Both the position numbers and the translations under genes were made by a program. A stretch of DNA of 64,000 bases, from contig NC_051087.1 in NCBI RefSeq assembly GCF_901709675.1, positions 10,256,884 to 10,320,883 of the forward strand. The letters run 5' to 3'. Below are positions 1 through 14,413 of the stretch, piece after piece. How positions within the stretch are numbered: position 1 is the first letter of the stretch; the number at the start of each line of letters is the position of its first letter. Origin of the DNA: Syngnathus acus (Eukaryota > Chordata > Actinopteri > Syngnathiformes > Syngnathidae). Below the pieces are notes generated by a model. That model had not been told where the DNA came from, ran no database searches, and was given only the letters and a program-made list of their open reading frames with translations.

Positions 1-1659
1 GTATCTTTAGAAATGTATAACATCAATAGTTTTTCTTTTTAAGAGGGCAACAGTATGAGTGTGAATTATTATGCTATAAAAACACCAATGGTACTTCTTT
101 GAATCAGCCTGAAGAGCTCTGGGGTTACTGTAAAATATTGCTATGTTACATTTGCACTAAATTTTGAGTCTGTTGTGCAGCCAAAAACATGTGACTAGCC
201 GGTAGCCATGACGTCTGCCAGCCAAATGCTCGAGCTGTATTTGGTTGCAAAGTGTAGCTAGAACATGAGGCACTAATACACCTCCTGACCGCTACCTATT
301 ATGTTTTATGTGGGTACCGAATGTTCCTTACTGAAAAATCAGAATCTGAATACATGTTCCATTAAGCCACCCTATTAGATTCACTTTCATTCCATTTGAT
401 AGGGCACAGCCACCTCAGCTATAATCACATGTGGCATACAGTAGTTGGGCATTAGATTTCACAAAAGGGTGACATGACACACTTCTTGTACTGATATAAA
501 TGAGCAGTAAGAGTCTGCCTAGGTCATGTCTGCACACACTTGGATTGGAGTGCCCACAAAAGCTGCCAGTAGATAATGTTACACATCGGCCTTACCGCTA
601 CCCATCTTTGTCATCATCCTTCATGAATATTTCATCCTTTTACCCCTTTCTGGCCTTCTCATCATAATATGCTGGTCAGATTTTGCCGTACAATATGCAC
701 TGCTGCTTCCCTGTGCTCAAATATGACGAGCTTTTTTTTTTTTACTGGTCATCAAGAGAGTGCGGAGTGACACGAATATCAGCGTTGCAATAATGCAAAA
801 GGTTTATATTGATCCATGATGAAAAACTATCAAAAAAGGGTATTAATATATAACTTGAAACACACACACACCGCAAGACATCATTGAGGTAACCATCCTC
901 GAAACATGACGTGACATTGGCCAAAAGAAAAGCATCTATCATGAATGGACCAGCCATGACTCCTCTCATTTAGTGTTAACTGGGTTAATAAACAAAAGTA
1001 TTTGGTCATCATTTCTGATGTGGTTCATTCAGAGTATGCACAGAAAGAGCAAAGTCTGGCAATACATAGGCTAATTACAATTTAGAGAGTTTGGGAGGAT
1101 ATAAAAAAAGTATTTTTTTTTTTCTTCTACCACTGAATTCTCTAATGGGACGACTAATTGAACTCATTATCTGGTTTTAAAAGATTAAAGTAATCCACAT
1201 TTTGCTAGGGACCTCTTTGAAAACCCTCAAGACCAGTGAGCTCCTGTAAAACAATCTGTGAACCTTCGCACACACAACTTAATCGTGGAGTGAACCATGT
1301 TGTGAAAGCAATCCAAAAATTGTCAGTAAGTGGTATCATCCGGAACATTTTTCCCAAAACATATTCAAAGATACACGTACCTAAAACACATTGCCATGTT
1401 ATTTGTATTAAATATGATCTAATGGAAGTGATGTCCTTGATGTGCCGTCATTGATTCTATTCCTATCTCAGCCCACGTCCATGCTGCTGTCAAAAAGCTT
1501 TTAGTAAACTGTAACACTTGTATTAAATATAGATGGACGATTAGAAGACTGCTAAAGATTTGCAAAAACGTATAGATGGCAATTAATAGCTGAAGAAAGC
1601 TCGTCTGTTTCCGTACTACTACATTTTATATACCCTTGCGCTACACACCCACACACATT

Positions 1660-1706
1660 AAGGCTGGGACTGACAATTATTTTGCCGATTAATCGATGAA
1701 TCTGAT
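1660..1706. repeat. Fragment of a common fish interspersed repeat (weak)
   Basis: A short stretch with the ATTATTTT...GATTAATCGAT pattern resembles the ends of a very common teleost repeat that begins GGCTG and carries AATCGATTAATCG. Only about 45 bp are recognisable and no target duplication is visible, so this rests on memory of the pattern. Confidence 0.35.
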
Positions 1707-2596
1707 AAATCTGTGACTGTGTGTGTGTATATGCTTTACATACATAGACTTACTTTGGCAGCTAACCTTGCAATATTAAGACTTATTTTTTTGAGTTCAT
1801 CATCTCTATTGGTGTCCTCCAGACTTGTCCACCATATTCATACTTATTATTCATCCCACGCTTGGCTGTGACTTTTAAACTGCAGTGGAGATGCAGCAAA
1901 AAGAAAGAAAGCCCTTGAAGCATGAAGTGCACATAATTTGTTTGTCATATTTACACATTTCGTTCAGATGAAAGTACAGTAACACCGCAAAGTATTTTCT
2001 ATAGCCTTTTAAAGTATATTTATGCTCTAATTGAACCAAAAAGCCATTTATCTTTTAAAATAGTGTTGGTAAAAGTGAGGCTGGTTGTAATGTGTACAAT
2101 ATTTTGTCACCCACACAAGTGTGACTAGGATTACATCGCCCCCTGGAGGCAACAACATAAAACAGCCAAGTAAATTTTCTTCCAGTTCAATTTTATAATA
2201 AATATAAAAAGAACAAATACAAACTGGTTGACAATTTGACCCCATCTACCATATTTCTTCAGTCCAATCATCAAATCATCATTATATTCTTGAGAATACA
2301 GTTCCACAATTCGATACAATTTCAAGTTTGGGCTTTTTCAATTGGCTATCAACAGGTACTACTTGAGTGAGAAAAATCAATCACGACTTTTCACTAGTAA
2401 GATAAACATTAAATTTGAAGTATTTTTTATTCAAATTTATGACCAGAGCTATGAATTTACTGTTGAGGGTTCTCGATCTCACCATAGCTCAAGAAGCTTG
2501 ATTTACACTAACAGAGAACACAGTCACATTTAATCAGTCATATTAATAAATTATTAAAATCTCAGTCCCAGTTAATTCCAAGCACTACCCACCCGA

Positions 2597-2627
2597 CCCC
2601 CCCCCCCCCCCCCCCAAAAAAAAAAAA
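2597..2627. repeat. Homopolymer block C19-A12
   Basis: Nineteen consecutive C are followed directly by twelve A. It is simple sequence with no coding meaning and is likely to vary in length or carry sequencing error. Confidence 0.9.
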
Positions 2628-3714
2628 TTCACACAGAAAGCTACTATCTGCATCTTCATTACCCAAACAAAATAAGTGTGTCTGAATTGCCTGACAGTTA
2701 AACAGAGTACAGAATATTTCTGTCAAAACTGTAATGTCTCCTATTTGTGACGATAAGGGGCCACCGGACAAGTTTTATGAACATGCAAGTTTTCACTTGC
2801 CACTCACTCGGTTTGCTAATTTCCAGAATTTTCAAAGTTAGATACTTTCACAGTGTATATTTGCAGTACTTGCAATACTGTGGTATCTATATGTAAATCG
2901 ATTGAATTGAACACAGGCAAAGCAAATAAATACAAACAGCAGCTAAATAGTTACATGAAAAATTAGTAAGTGGAAGAAATCAGATTCATTTGTATTGCAT
3001 GACAGCATGCAAAAACACTAAATTGTCATTGTGTTTGTATATTGTTACAATTGGGCGGAAAACTCTATTCAAATTTGGTCAATTTCATTATTATTATTAT
3101 TATTGCCATAATTATTTTTACAAATTACCGACCAATTTGGTGTGTTGAAAACGTACGGTTTGACGAAGGAATGTTAATGGCATTTCCATTTAACAAGAGT
3201 GTTTCCAATTGAATAGTTTCACTTCTCCAGAGTAAAATGTCTCGTGGAAAGTTTTCAAAAAATTCCCTTTGCAAGAAGCCGCTCACTGAATAGAAAGAGT
3301 ATTTTGTGGCTTGTGTTACAAAAATAGTAAGGGAGAATTTTGTGGTCTAAGCTCTCACATGACATACTCAAGTTCTTAAGAAACTTAGTTTCGCCAATTC
3401 TGGCAGACAATACATAATAAAGTGTTTTTAAATAGCAGAAAATGAATTTGAGTTGACCTTAATTACATGTAATTCAATTAATCACAAATGTGTAAAACAA
3501 TGAATTGGGAAAAAAAAAATACTCCAGTGAATTTGAGCAATTAATATGGGTGATTTCTTTTTGGGCTTCTTTTAAATAAATCACATTAACCTAGATAATT
3601 CACTAACATGTCAAAGAGTTGAATGCATCGATGGGAACTTGATCTTCACCATTAGATGAAGATTTAGTGCACCCAAACTGACTTCACAAGTAGTGGCCAT
3701 GAGGGCACTGGGTT

Positions 3715-6700
3715 TTATGTCCGTCGGGCCTTCTGCCTCTTGGCCTGACGTTTGGCTTCGTCCAAGGCAGCGCTGTCGCCGCTGGCTTGGGCCATGCTCC
3801 TGACACCTTGAACACGATTCATCAGCTGCAAGAGGAAGGGGATGACCTAGAAGAAAATTCAGGACAAGAGTATTTTAATGCAGTTGAGCATGTGGTTGCT
3901 GGCGTGTGGCGCTTCACATACCTTTTCATGGTTGTATGCTGCTAACAAGAGTAGCAGAGTGAGAGGAAGAGCAATGTAGGAGCCTTGGGCGACATCTTGG
4001 TCAGGCACTTTGCGCTACGTAAAAACACACAGATTAGGACAAAGAAAAATGGACGCTGCAATTATTAAAAGGGGGAGGGGGTACTATAACATATTGCTTA
4101 CTGTTGGGTTGAAGGTGAGGGTGATGTGCTTGTGGTAACCAGTGGAAGTAAAGGAGACATGAGGTAGAGTGAAGTCATACTGTGCGCGGGACAGTGTGGA
4201 ATACAGCATCAGAATGTAGCCCTGGAAAAAAACAGGGGGAAAAAGAACATTGCATGATTAATCGCTGAGGGGAAAATAACATCAGATAATAACAGTTAAG
4301 CGAAAGTTGGCAAAACTAGAAATGCAAGACTTATGTAAAAGTCTATGATTGCTTCCAACCAGACAGCAAATAAAAAAAATAAAAAAAACGTGGATTAAAG
4401 ATCTCCATTAGTTAGAAACAAAAAATGTGAGCATGTAAAAAAACTGGGGTGAGTGACTCAACGATTTTGAGCTTCATTTAACAGTGCCTCTGCTGACTGC
4501 AACAAGGTTGTGCTTTTGCCTAATCAACTAGTTTCCCATAATCTACCAAATTCGTATCAATTATCCCCACACATTCTGTGACCTAGGGCTTTATCCATGA
4601 ATATGAAAAGATGAGAAAAATATTGCCCTAAGCATCTGATATCTTGATATGTTGAAATTGTTCTGATCAATGCCAAATATGAGGCATGGCAGTGAAAGAA
4701 TTTCAATGTTGGTCTGAACTAATTCTTTAAAGTTCATATTTGAGCTCCATCAATCCATTACAAGACATAAGTGCAGGATGATACCTCTCCATCTCGGTCC
4801 AGTGGGGGGAAATGGAAGAAGAGTGACTGTCCCAATGAAACACTGTGGAGCGGGTTGTCCAAGTTGTCACTCCTGTATAGCTTTACCTGAGCAGAGGTAT
4901 GTGGGGGGGCAGTGAAACATTGATGATCTCAAGTTTTGGCCACAGTAATATTGTCGGGACTTTAGATAATGTTACTTTACAGATAAACTTACCGATAAAG
5001 TTGCAAGATGTTCTGGAGATGTAATGACATTCCCACTTAGGTCAAACTGGTTGATTTGTCGGAAGGCAATAATGTTGACTCCCTCAACGTCACTGCTGCC
5101 AACCTGAAAAAAAGAATGGGCATGGTGCAGAATTTGCAGATGCATCTTTGACTCCGACTAGAAATAATGCTGCAAGCGAGTCACATGGTGAGAGAGAATA
5201 GCAGAGACTTAACAAGAATTAAGGCCTTTTCAGCCTTGCAAGAGAGAAAGAGAGATTAGCCGGGCTGCATGTCTCAAAAAAGGACAAATTACAAAATGAC
5301 AGGTTTCCAATTTGCCATGGGATTATCTACGCTTTTGTTTCGGAGTTCAGAATGGAGCCATGAGATACATTGTACTCTTCTTCCCACACTACAAATTTTG
5401 TAAGGACAAAAGAAGATAACCTCACTATGACCATGTGAAAATGACTTTTCTCATATAAAACCTGGAACATCACTTGACTGCGACAGAAAAGATAGGGAGA
5501 AGTCCCCCTTCACACCATAGTTTAGGGCAGTTGGATTTTCACTTCAAAAGAGTACAACAACAGTCGCTGCATCCCAAAGGTCATCAGTCGAAAGAAGACT
5601 CACTAATCTCGTGGACATCTCATTTTGAATGCGGAAGTAGGCTGTGCAACGAGCTGAATACCTCAATGTGGAATCTCTGGAGGTACACTTAAAGTCACAC
5701 ACATGCTTTCTACTCAGAATCCAGGTTTGTAAATGATTTTGCCATTGGCAAAGAGTGGTGTAAAAAGTGAGTAGACCTGTCGGGTACTTTCTAGTGATGA
5801 TGGGGAAAAATTGAAATAAAAAGCACATAAAAAGTCATTTTGTCACCCACCTCGATAGCTCTTTGTTGTGGTAAAGCTCTCTCTATGTGGTCGTTTCCTT
5901 CAGCTCGCAGCTGAATCAGGTACTTGCAACCAGGCTGTTGAGAAATAGTGAATAACGGGCTGAATAGTCAACAGATGATATTCAGTAGAGAATTACTTCG
6001 TTACAAACCAAAATGCAACGAGCCAACCAAGACTACAACAGTAAAATTACAATGCTGATGCCTTCAGGGCTGTGACTTGATGAGTGACATAAGGAGCTGG
6101 ACTTGCTGACCGGTTATAGTTCAATGTGAGCATCTGGGTGTGAGCTGTGGCCAACAATGTGCCCGTCTATAGCTCCCTTATTACTCAAATTTTGGCTTGT
6201 AACACAAAGCAAATGAACTGAATCAAACAGTGGCCCATAGCTTAAAAAAAGTTCGAAGTTAAGGTACCACCCAAATAATATTAGTGCCTATCTGGACCCA
6301 GCTCATTGGCATCCTTACCAGCAGACCTCGAAGTCTGAAGCGACCTTCCTCATCAGTGACGGTGTCCTCGCTGTAGAGGCTACATTCTCCTTGACCCACC
6401 GCTTCCACAGCAACGTCTCTCTCCGCATCACCACTCAAAGACTGCACTGCTCCGTAGCAGCTGAGGACAAAAGTCAAACATCAAATGGATTGACCGTTAT
6501 CTTTTTTGGATCTGCTTCGTGGTGCTTTATAGTCAAAGATGAAGACAATTGGCAGTACCTATACGCAGTCTTGATTCCAATTATATCGATGCTGAGGATT
6601 TGACCCTCTTCCACAGTTATCATCTGGGATGTCGGCTCAAAGCGGTATTCTTTCATCATGGGCTTGAAGTAGTACTTACCTGGACTCTGCGGAGGATGAG

Positions 6701-9700
6701 CAACGTCAACATAAAATGAAAAGCAGACCACACTATGACACAATTATTAAATTATAGTGAGTTAATAAAGGGGCAATTGCCCCAACCATTGATTAGCAAG
6801 GATGGATTTAAAGTAACAAACAAAATAATACCCAAATTATTAATACTGCGAACGTACGAAAATCTGATGGATTTATTATGATTTGGTATTAGATTATTAA
6901 ACTGTGTAGCAGTGAAATACAAAATGAGTTCCTAACCAGGTTATTGAATGTGAGGAGGCCGGTGTCCTGTGTCAAGAGGTTGGAGCGAAATTGGCCGCCA
7001 CTTAGCGACAGGAGGACTCCTGACAGCGGATCGCCGTCCTCTGACTTTATCTACAATACAGAGGCACAAAAAAGGAGCATGTTATTATAAAACTTCATAC
7101 TTGTTTGAGAACCAAATGTTGCACTTGTTTGCGGCAAAAACTAATGCATGAAAATAAAAGTATCGCTATAAGACAACCTTGAATGTGATTCCAGCCAGCG
7201 CAAAAGCCTTGAAATCTCCCTGGGTTCCCTCCACGGGACTCAGAACAAAACCCTCTTTACTGGCACTGATGTCATACTGCCTGTCGCTGTGGAGTGGACC
7301 CACACTGCCAAGACATGAGAAGAAAGGATGTGGCATTCATAACATATTTCCGAAAAGGTTATGACATTTGGTGAGAAAATGTCAGTATTGAAATCAGTTT
7401 ACTATCAATGCGCAGATAAATGGCAGGGTTGCTTCACAAAAGCATCCTGGCCACACACCAAAGTGCGACTTGCCATTGCGACACAAGACAGGGAAGAACC
7501 AAACGTCTACTCCTATCAAAGCCTAGAATGTCTTCTGTATGATAATTGTCAACTATGATTAAATCCCGTCTTGTGAGAAAGTCAACATTTATTGAGCTTT
7601 AGACAGAGTGAAAAAGCTGACGAATTACTGAAGTCCCAATAGCTCAATAGAGAAGGTGAAATGTTTGCAACTCATCTATGAAGTCCTGGCTCATGTAAAA
7701 TAACAAAATAAATAAACCATTCCATATCAAAAGTGCCTTGAAATAATACTGTGTTTTGGTGCAAACAGTAAGACCCTCAGAGACTAAACCTTCTGACCTA
7801 AAATTTAACAGTTGTGGGTTTCTTGTACCTGTATGCCCCATTCTCATTGGTGGCCACAGTGATGAGGGGTGCAGCAGCATCTTTTTCACTGATGGATATC
7901 TCCACACCTTGCAGCTCCGGTGACACTTTGCCCTCTAGGAAGAGCCCTGCGCGGCCTATGATGTCCACCATGCGACCAGGACATGACTCTGCAGGACAAG
8001 AGATTTAAATGAGTTAGAAATGTGATTGTAAAAAAAAAAATTAGACAAACAAATGCTTCTTGTGATTCTTTTTTGTTTCAAAACATCAGTATGACCAAAC
8101 CTTCGTATACATGACGAAAATGATCTTGGTGTGTGGGTTTGGGGGAACAGCGCATCTTGTACCTCGAATTTGACTTTTTTGAAAGCATCACAGAAAGTGT
8201 GACTGATGTGGTGTCAATTATGTGTCGTGGCTTGATATTACTGGTGATGTTATTTTATTGTGTCTTCTCTGTGACCACTGTGCACAAATGTGCCTTCTCA
8301 TAATCAAGTTATCAATCGCAATTTTGGAGAATGTCTCTCTTGCATGTTTTAGTGAGCTTTGGTCAGCAACTCGGGTGGAAATGGGGTGAAGTGAGGTTAC
8401 ATTCAAATCTTGTTGCCAATTTACATAAACTCAGCCTTCAATGTTTACGGCAGTACGATTTTGAGAGTAGAACATTCCCACTATTAAAAATAATACCCAA
8501 ACACATTTGTGGGTCGGAATTTATTTGATTAGAATTGTCAAGAACCATACCTCCTGTGATGGTGGCCTCTACTTCAGGGGGATAAAAGAGCAGCTCCTTG
8601 GAGGAGGGAGTCACCGTAATTTTTTCTCCAGCCCTGCAAAGTACCATCAATATTAATCATTGAGTCAAGAGTTAACACTGCTCTGTTTGTTTTAATAGAA
8701 AAAGGGTTTCTCTATTCGTAAGAAAAAAGCTCACATCCACTTTTTATATTAGCAATAGCTTCTTTAAAACAATGCAAAATAAGCTATTTCAATAGATAGT
8801 TTTCTAATACTGAAAAGAAACAGTTGAGGGTTAGAGGCAGGCTAGCGGAGCAATAGTGATTTAATTTAACGGGACAAGCAACAACACAAATACTAAAAGC
8901 AAATTACCTGGCCCAGTAGGAGAACTCATAATGGAAGGGGCCTGTCAGCTCATCAGCCTTTTCTTGTATGGGAGGACTATCATCCTTGGCAGGCCCTTCC
9001 TCTTCAGCGGCTCGCCGTTCTCGTTCTTGGCGTCGCAACTGTATCTCCTGCAGCTGCTGCTCTTGCCACTGCTCCTCCAGACTCCGCAGGGGCCCAAGAA
9101 CTAGGGCTGGCTCACTTTCAATGGATGATCTGACGGGCAACAGCGAGACAGCAAATCAGTGTAAGATGGATATTGTAACAAGCAGCTAAGACCGCATCAT
9201 TCAGCCGATGTGTACAATATTATGACTGCGGCAAGGCAAGGCATTTAGGGGGTCTGGTTTAGTAGCCTCAGTATTGCATCTCTGCTTTTTGCAGGTGATG
9301 TGTTATTGTTGGCTTATTAGAGCCGTGATGTCCAACTCTCACTGGAGCAGTTGGAATGAAAATCAGCACCTCCAAATCTGAGACTATGGTCCATGGTCAT
9401 AAAAAGGTGTAACGCCCTCTCCGGGTCATGGATGAGAAAGTAAAGGTGGTATGACGGGTGAAAGGATGACTCTCCCACTAATTCATGATTCTTACTTGAT
9501 GGTGACTGTGACATCGAGGATCTTGTCGGTGGTGATGAGTCCGGTCATGTGATGGCGCACTGCGGTAAGAGTCAGGATGCTGGGTGCTGAGCTGTTAAGA
9601 CAAGGGACCATAGCACATGACCGAAGTGAAAGCGCGTAGAAAGGGTCTCGGTAGTTCTACTTACGTATCGTAGATGTAAAAATCTTGCTCAAACTGGTGG

Positions 9701-12700
9701 CAGGAGCGGGGGGTGACTTTGTACACGCCTGGACAAGACATTTTTAGAGGGATTACCCCAAATCGGTAAATCACATTACTATTTAATCGCTTAATTTTTT
9801 TTTAAATTCCAGATTGCTAATTCATACTGTGTATCTGTGTAGTAGATAATGAAGCTAACCGGGTTTGGAGAGGCAAAAACGGTTGACTCCCTTGGAGAGA
9901 TTGTAAATGCCCACATTCTCAGGTTTGCTGCCATCCTGAAAGAACTCCTGCACACAAATAAACAGGGACTGTAAGATGTCATCACATAGGCCCACTGTGA
10001 GTTAGTAGCTACTGACCAAAGTGATGGCATGGGAGAGGGAGCAGCGTAGGATGTAGCCAATCTGTCGGAACTCCGCCCCCAAGATGTCAGCGTCCACAAC
10101 CTCGACTTCCATGGATTTATGTTTCCAACACCATTCCTCGTGAGAGATGCTTACTAAGGCATGTAAAATAAAGATTAAGAGAATGTTACAAGTGCGTGGG
10201 AGGTGCACAAGTCCAAAAGATGAGTGTCGAGTCAAGTGTGGAAAGCAATTCAGCCGTATTTCCATTAAGCAGTGTTGCTCAGTTATCATCTCTTGTTTAA
10301 ATTAAAGTTCAGACTGCGTCGAGATGTCCCGCTATTTAATTAGGTACTACATCAGCTGTCACAGCACTTACATATGGCTTGGTGTTAAGGCTGGTTATAG
10401 TTCCTGACCTTTATATTTCCCAGGTAGAACATTGTCAAAAGAGAAGCTGAGGATGTCACTGCTTCCTGTCAATGGCATCGTCCTTCTCTCTCCTTGGCGG
10501 CTTACTGGTTGGAGTGTCACTGACAGGTCATCACAAGATGCTGCAGTTCAAACAAGAGAGTATGTTAGTGGGCGAGGGAGGGGTGGGTTTTGCATACAAA
10601 TATATAGCAATAGCAAGGATTTTTAAGAGGCAGACTTTACCTAAACAGTAGACCTTTCCAGAGACAGATGCCATAAATTGGGTAAAAAGCAGGTCTGTGA
10701 GGGGCTGGTCCACTACTGCGAACTCCAGAGCCTGAGGCTGCAGGGCCAGGCCCGCTTTTACATCAACCTCAGGGAGAGACACCTACAAACACACACACAC
10801 ACAGTGGGCTTGAAAGCGTGCGCGAGGTCTGTTTTCATTGAAGAGTACATAACTGTGGGCAATGGGTGATGATATGGAAGAGATTGCTCAAAAGAACCCT
10901 GTTTTAGGGGTCCCTCCTATAACAAACCTGATTCAAATGATCAGGATCATTATAAGGCAGGAGGAGTTGCCTACCCCTGAGCTAGTGGGAGAGGGAAGTC
11001 TGGCCATCTCTGCTAAAGCTGCTACCCCCACAATCTAACCCCGGATAATCAGAATAAAATTAATTGATGGGGAATTCAACTGTCGTACTTGGACACTGTA
11101 GTCTCCAGGTTTCGCCTGAAAGCAGAAGGCTCCCTGGGTGTCTGAGTCGGTGGTCCGGCCTGAGGTCTTATCTTGGCCCTGGTGTGTCAGGGTGACCTTG
11201 TAGCGACCTTGCTTCATGCCCTCGGGCAGGCGGCTGATGGAGATCATTCCACAAACGCTGAACCTGCATAAGAACAACGCAGCTCCTTAATGTATCATGC
11301 ATAATATAATACATATATTAAATAGGAAGTTGCCGGCTATCACAAAAATGCTTTCTTTCAGCTAGTAGCTGTTGTTAAATCAACCAGACATACCCCGCTG
11401 TGATGATGTCAGGAAGTTGTGGCGTGTTGGGGGCAATTTTCACCGTTACTGGCTCAAAGAACATGAGATCCTTGTGGACACGAATGGTGTAAGTACCGGC
11501 TGTCATGTTCTCCAGCCTGTAAGAACCATCCTCTTTGCTGACAACTATGAGGAGACATGGGCAAAGAAAGCCACAGCATAAAATAGTAACGTAAATGCAA
11601 CGAAGACAAATTAAGCATGTCGTCATCTCATAATCTTACCTTTAATCTGATTGTTGATGGAAACTGCGGCATTAACTACACCTTCCCCATCAACACTATT
11701 CAGGACCCGACCAGTCACAGAAAAACCCATGACACGAAAGATGGGCTGCGGATGACAATTGAAGAGAATAAAGGCCCAGCGTTGGCTGAATTGAATAGAT
11801 GTGAGCGTTAACATGACACTGAAAGAAAATGTGTCGATGTACCTCAAGTGTCAAACTGTTGTGCTCCACCTTGAAATTCATTCTGGAAGGTGCAACATCA
11901 AAAGTGATCCGGTCCCCTCTGTAAAAGGGCACCTGAGGAAGAACGGTCTTAAGCAGTTAAAAATCAGTTTTAGAAGTAAAATGCTTTGACTGGGATTGGT
12001 TTACACAGAAGATTTACCACGGTGTAGTCCCCACTAGATAGTGAGGGGAAGATAAAAGTACCATCCTCCCTGGAGATGGCACTACACAGGTAGATGAGGG
12101 AGCTGTCCCCAGAGTCTGCACCCTCCACTGGAGAAAAGTTGCAGCCTTTCACATTCTGTGAATCACGACAAAAATGTAGTTTCAATGAACTTTGTGACTG
12201 CCATTTTATTCATTACGTGACCATGATCACTTCTGCCTCAATTGACCTCTCTTTTGACTATGGCCGAGTAAAGCAGGAAGGTGACATCTTTCATGGGCTC
12301 CCCGTCACTGCGGACTTCGCCCGAGACGTCGTAGCCGCCGACCACCAGATCGTCAGCGGCCGGCGCATTGGCAGTGGAGATGTGCACCGTTGTGGAACTC
12401 TGGAGGAAGACGGCAAACGATGCAATGAAGTATGATGTATGTATTATGATACATAGTAAGGCTAACTTAACAATCTTTTTGACACTCAGCTGAAATGATG
12501 TCGGCCTACCTACACAGCAGTTGTTGCTGAAAGAGTTTTGTGTGTTTGCATCCCTCTATAAATATGCCGCTAAAGTGAAAAGACCTAACTGCTTTTTATT
12601 GTTTGTATAATAATGGCAGTAAAGTTATTTTCTGAAGCTACTGACCTTCTCCAGAATCCAGGAAGGATGGGAAGCAACGATGTCATATGTACCAGGGAGA

Positions 12701-14413
12701 ACTTTGTGAAAGTTATACCTGCAATATAAGAATTGCACAGGAAAAACAGGTTAGATTTTTTTAGTTCGGGATGTGCAAACTCCAACATACTACTTTGCCT
12801 TTTTGCTCTATTGATTAATGTAGTTTGTTCTTTAAAAATATAAATAAAATAAATAATGCCAGCGGGGTAACTAGTTAGCCCCAAGGACAACAAGGGAGAA
12901 GCCCACAGGTCTGTGATGTAGCTCATCACTTAATGAGACATGTTATTTTGTAATAAGAATGAAAACTGAAACATTTATTTCAGCTTAAAATGGTAATGTT
13001 TCTTAATGAACCAAATATTTTATTTAGTTTCAAAATAAAAAAATGTGCTCGGTTGAAAAAATAGCTATTTTTTATTTATCCAAATGAATCAAAATAGGAC
13101 ATTGTACAGGTGTAATTTTAATATTGCAATACCGTAATATTTTTGCTCACAGTTAGTATACGATCAGAATCTGATATTGGCCCATGCCGAGTGTCAAAAA
13201 AAAAATTGACTAATTAAAAATGTTGATGCTACGTACGCTCCTCCAGGCTGGGTGATAGCAGTCTGGGGTTTCTCATCAGTTCCAGCTCTGCTCAATTTAA
13301 CTTCTACTCCAGTTGGACCAAGCAGATGGCCTTTACTCAAAACCTGTGCAATGTAAAGAACAGAGAAAGTAAAACATTCCACTGGACTCGTTTCACCAGC
13401 TAAATTCAAAGTAAGTGCTTCCACATAAAGACTTCAATGATCATTGTTTAGGTTATTTTTACCAATAATTATTAGTATTTTTTTGCAATTATTAGGACAA
13501 ACAGGTAAACCAACCAAATAAATACATACATTTCAATAAATGATTCGATCGAATTAAAATAGAATCCTCACCATTCCCGTGATTGAAAAACCAGTGAAAA
13601 CGAAGTTGATGTCTTCTTCTTTTTTACATATGTCAGTGACGCCATCGACATGGAGGTCCACACTGGTAGGCTCTGGTCAATGTAAAAAAAATAAAATAAG
13701 AAAGACAGAAATTAATTGACTATGCAGAAATGATCTGCCTAAATAATTAGCAATGCATAACTTACCAAAACTCCACCCAAGCGGCGGTTCAATTTTCAAA
13801 ACAAAATCGCCCTTTGAAGAACAAATCAAACGTGTGCATAAGTATTATCAACAAATAATATCGGTGAATACCCTTGTGTGTATTTCTTACCTTGTCATAA
13901 AGAGGTATCGTAAAGTAGCCATTATTTGGTGCACAATCGGTGTGATATTTCAAGGAGCCTTGTTTGGTGTAGAGTTTAATCTGTTGAAAAAATAAAACAA
14001 CGTTACTGTAAAGATATGACGTGTGTGAACGTGGCAGACAGTTAGGAGCAGTTAATGTCACTAATTAGCCCAACAGATTATTTTAAAGTGGCTGTGAATG
14101 AGCCGATCGGGATTAGCAATAGTGTGCTCTGCTCCACGTTCTCCTCCTACACAGATAAATTGGAGGGTCAAAAACTACGATCTACTGCACTGTAAGAATA
14201 ATTGGTAAATTGACTCTTGCAAGCTGCTAAATAGCTTCAAGAAACATTTTCACTCACCTCGATCAATGAGTAATCGATTTCAACGTCGGATTTCACAAAC
14301 CCCCCACATGCAACCACTATTTCATCAGAGGACGCGGTCAAAAACTGAGAATATGTGATCCAAAACAAGACCCAAATAGTACTTAGATCGGCCCGAATGG
14401 TGATTCTCAGCAT
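3715..14413 (-). CDS. nomo: NOMO, nodal modulator / BOS-complex ER membrane protein (complete, 31 coding exons)
   Basis: Type I ER membrane glycoprotein that, with nicalin and TMEM147, forms the BOS part of the multipass translocon at Sec61; first described as a Nodal-pathway antagonist. Coding exons, 5' to 3': 14413-14258, 13980-13891, 13811-13766, 13672-13572, 13343-13237, 12718-12646, 12399-12247, 12155-12018, 11932-11843, 11745-11640, 11544-11394, 11263-11089, 10782-10641, 10540-10409, 10153-10017, 9947-9860, 9728-9665, 9591-9496, 9129-8908, 8633-8551, 7988-7829, 7304-7178, 7050-6937, 6686-6559, 6460-6319, 5934-5851, 5103-4993, 4886-4785, 4221-4102, 4014-3922, 3846-3715. All phases agree; total 3663 nt, 1220 aa, close to human NOMO1 (about 1222 aa, also 31 exons). 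The start gives MLRITIRADL and a hydrophobic signal at about residues 12-27, then DEIVVACGGFVKSD. Repeated beta-sandwich (carboxypeptidase-regulatory-like) modules follow, e.g. GFSVTGRVLN, SAVSGKV-like and GNVITS units. A membrane segment (SYIALPLTLLLLLAAY) near the end precedes a basic cytosolic tail ending KARRT. Exon 15 needs the acceptor at 10154, not the nearer AG, to stay in frame. Individual exon edges are my reading; gene identity is certain. Confidence 0.96.
9243..9470 (+). mobile_element. Degenerate LINE reverse-transcriptase fragment inside a nomo intron
   Basis: Lies in the intron between the nomo exons at 9591-9496 and 9129-8908, in the opposite orientation. Plus-strand translation at 9270-9317 reads like the LINE reverse-transcriptase core (SIASLLFAGDVLLLAY then stop). 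The catalytic FADD has become FAGD. Shortly after, in another frame, comes a remnant of the conserved KISTSKSETMV block. Stops and frameshifts show that it is dead. The non-LTR clade cannot be set from so little sequence. Confidence 0.75.

Larger units (their letters stand above)
1..3714. other. Intergenic DNA downstream of nomo, no gene recognised
   Basis: AT-rich sequence without a recognisable coding exon on either strand. The only open frames are short (75 codons or fewer) and resemble no protein I know. The nomo 3' UTR must run leftwards from 3714, but I found no clear minus-strand AATAAA near the stop. It contains simple sequence, a C-then-A homopolymer block near 2597-2627, an (ATT)n run near 3090, and a weak interspersed-repeat remnant near 1660-1706. 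Confidence 0.6.

Noticed and set aside
10149-10153. Alternative nomo exon 15 acceptor four bases further in
   Set aside because: Using the AG next to 10149 shifts the frame; the AG before 10153 gives KVSISHEEWCWKHK, which matches the family.
10905-10985. Interspersed repeat with ACCTGATTCAAATGATCAGG
   Set aside because: Resembles a common fish repeat end, but only a short stretch matches and no second end or target duplication was found in the nomo intron.
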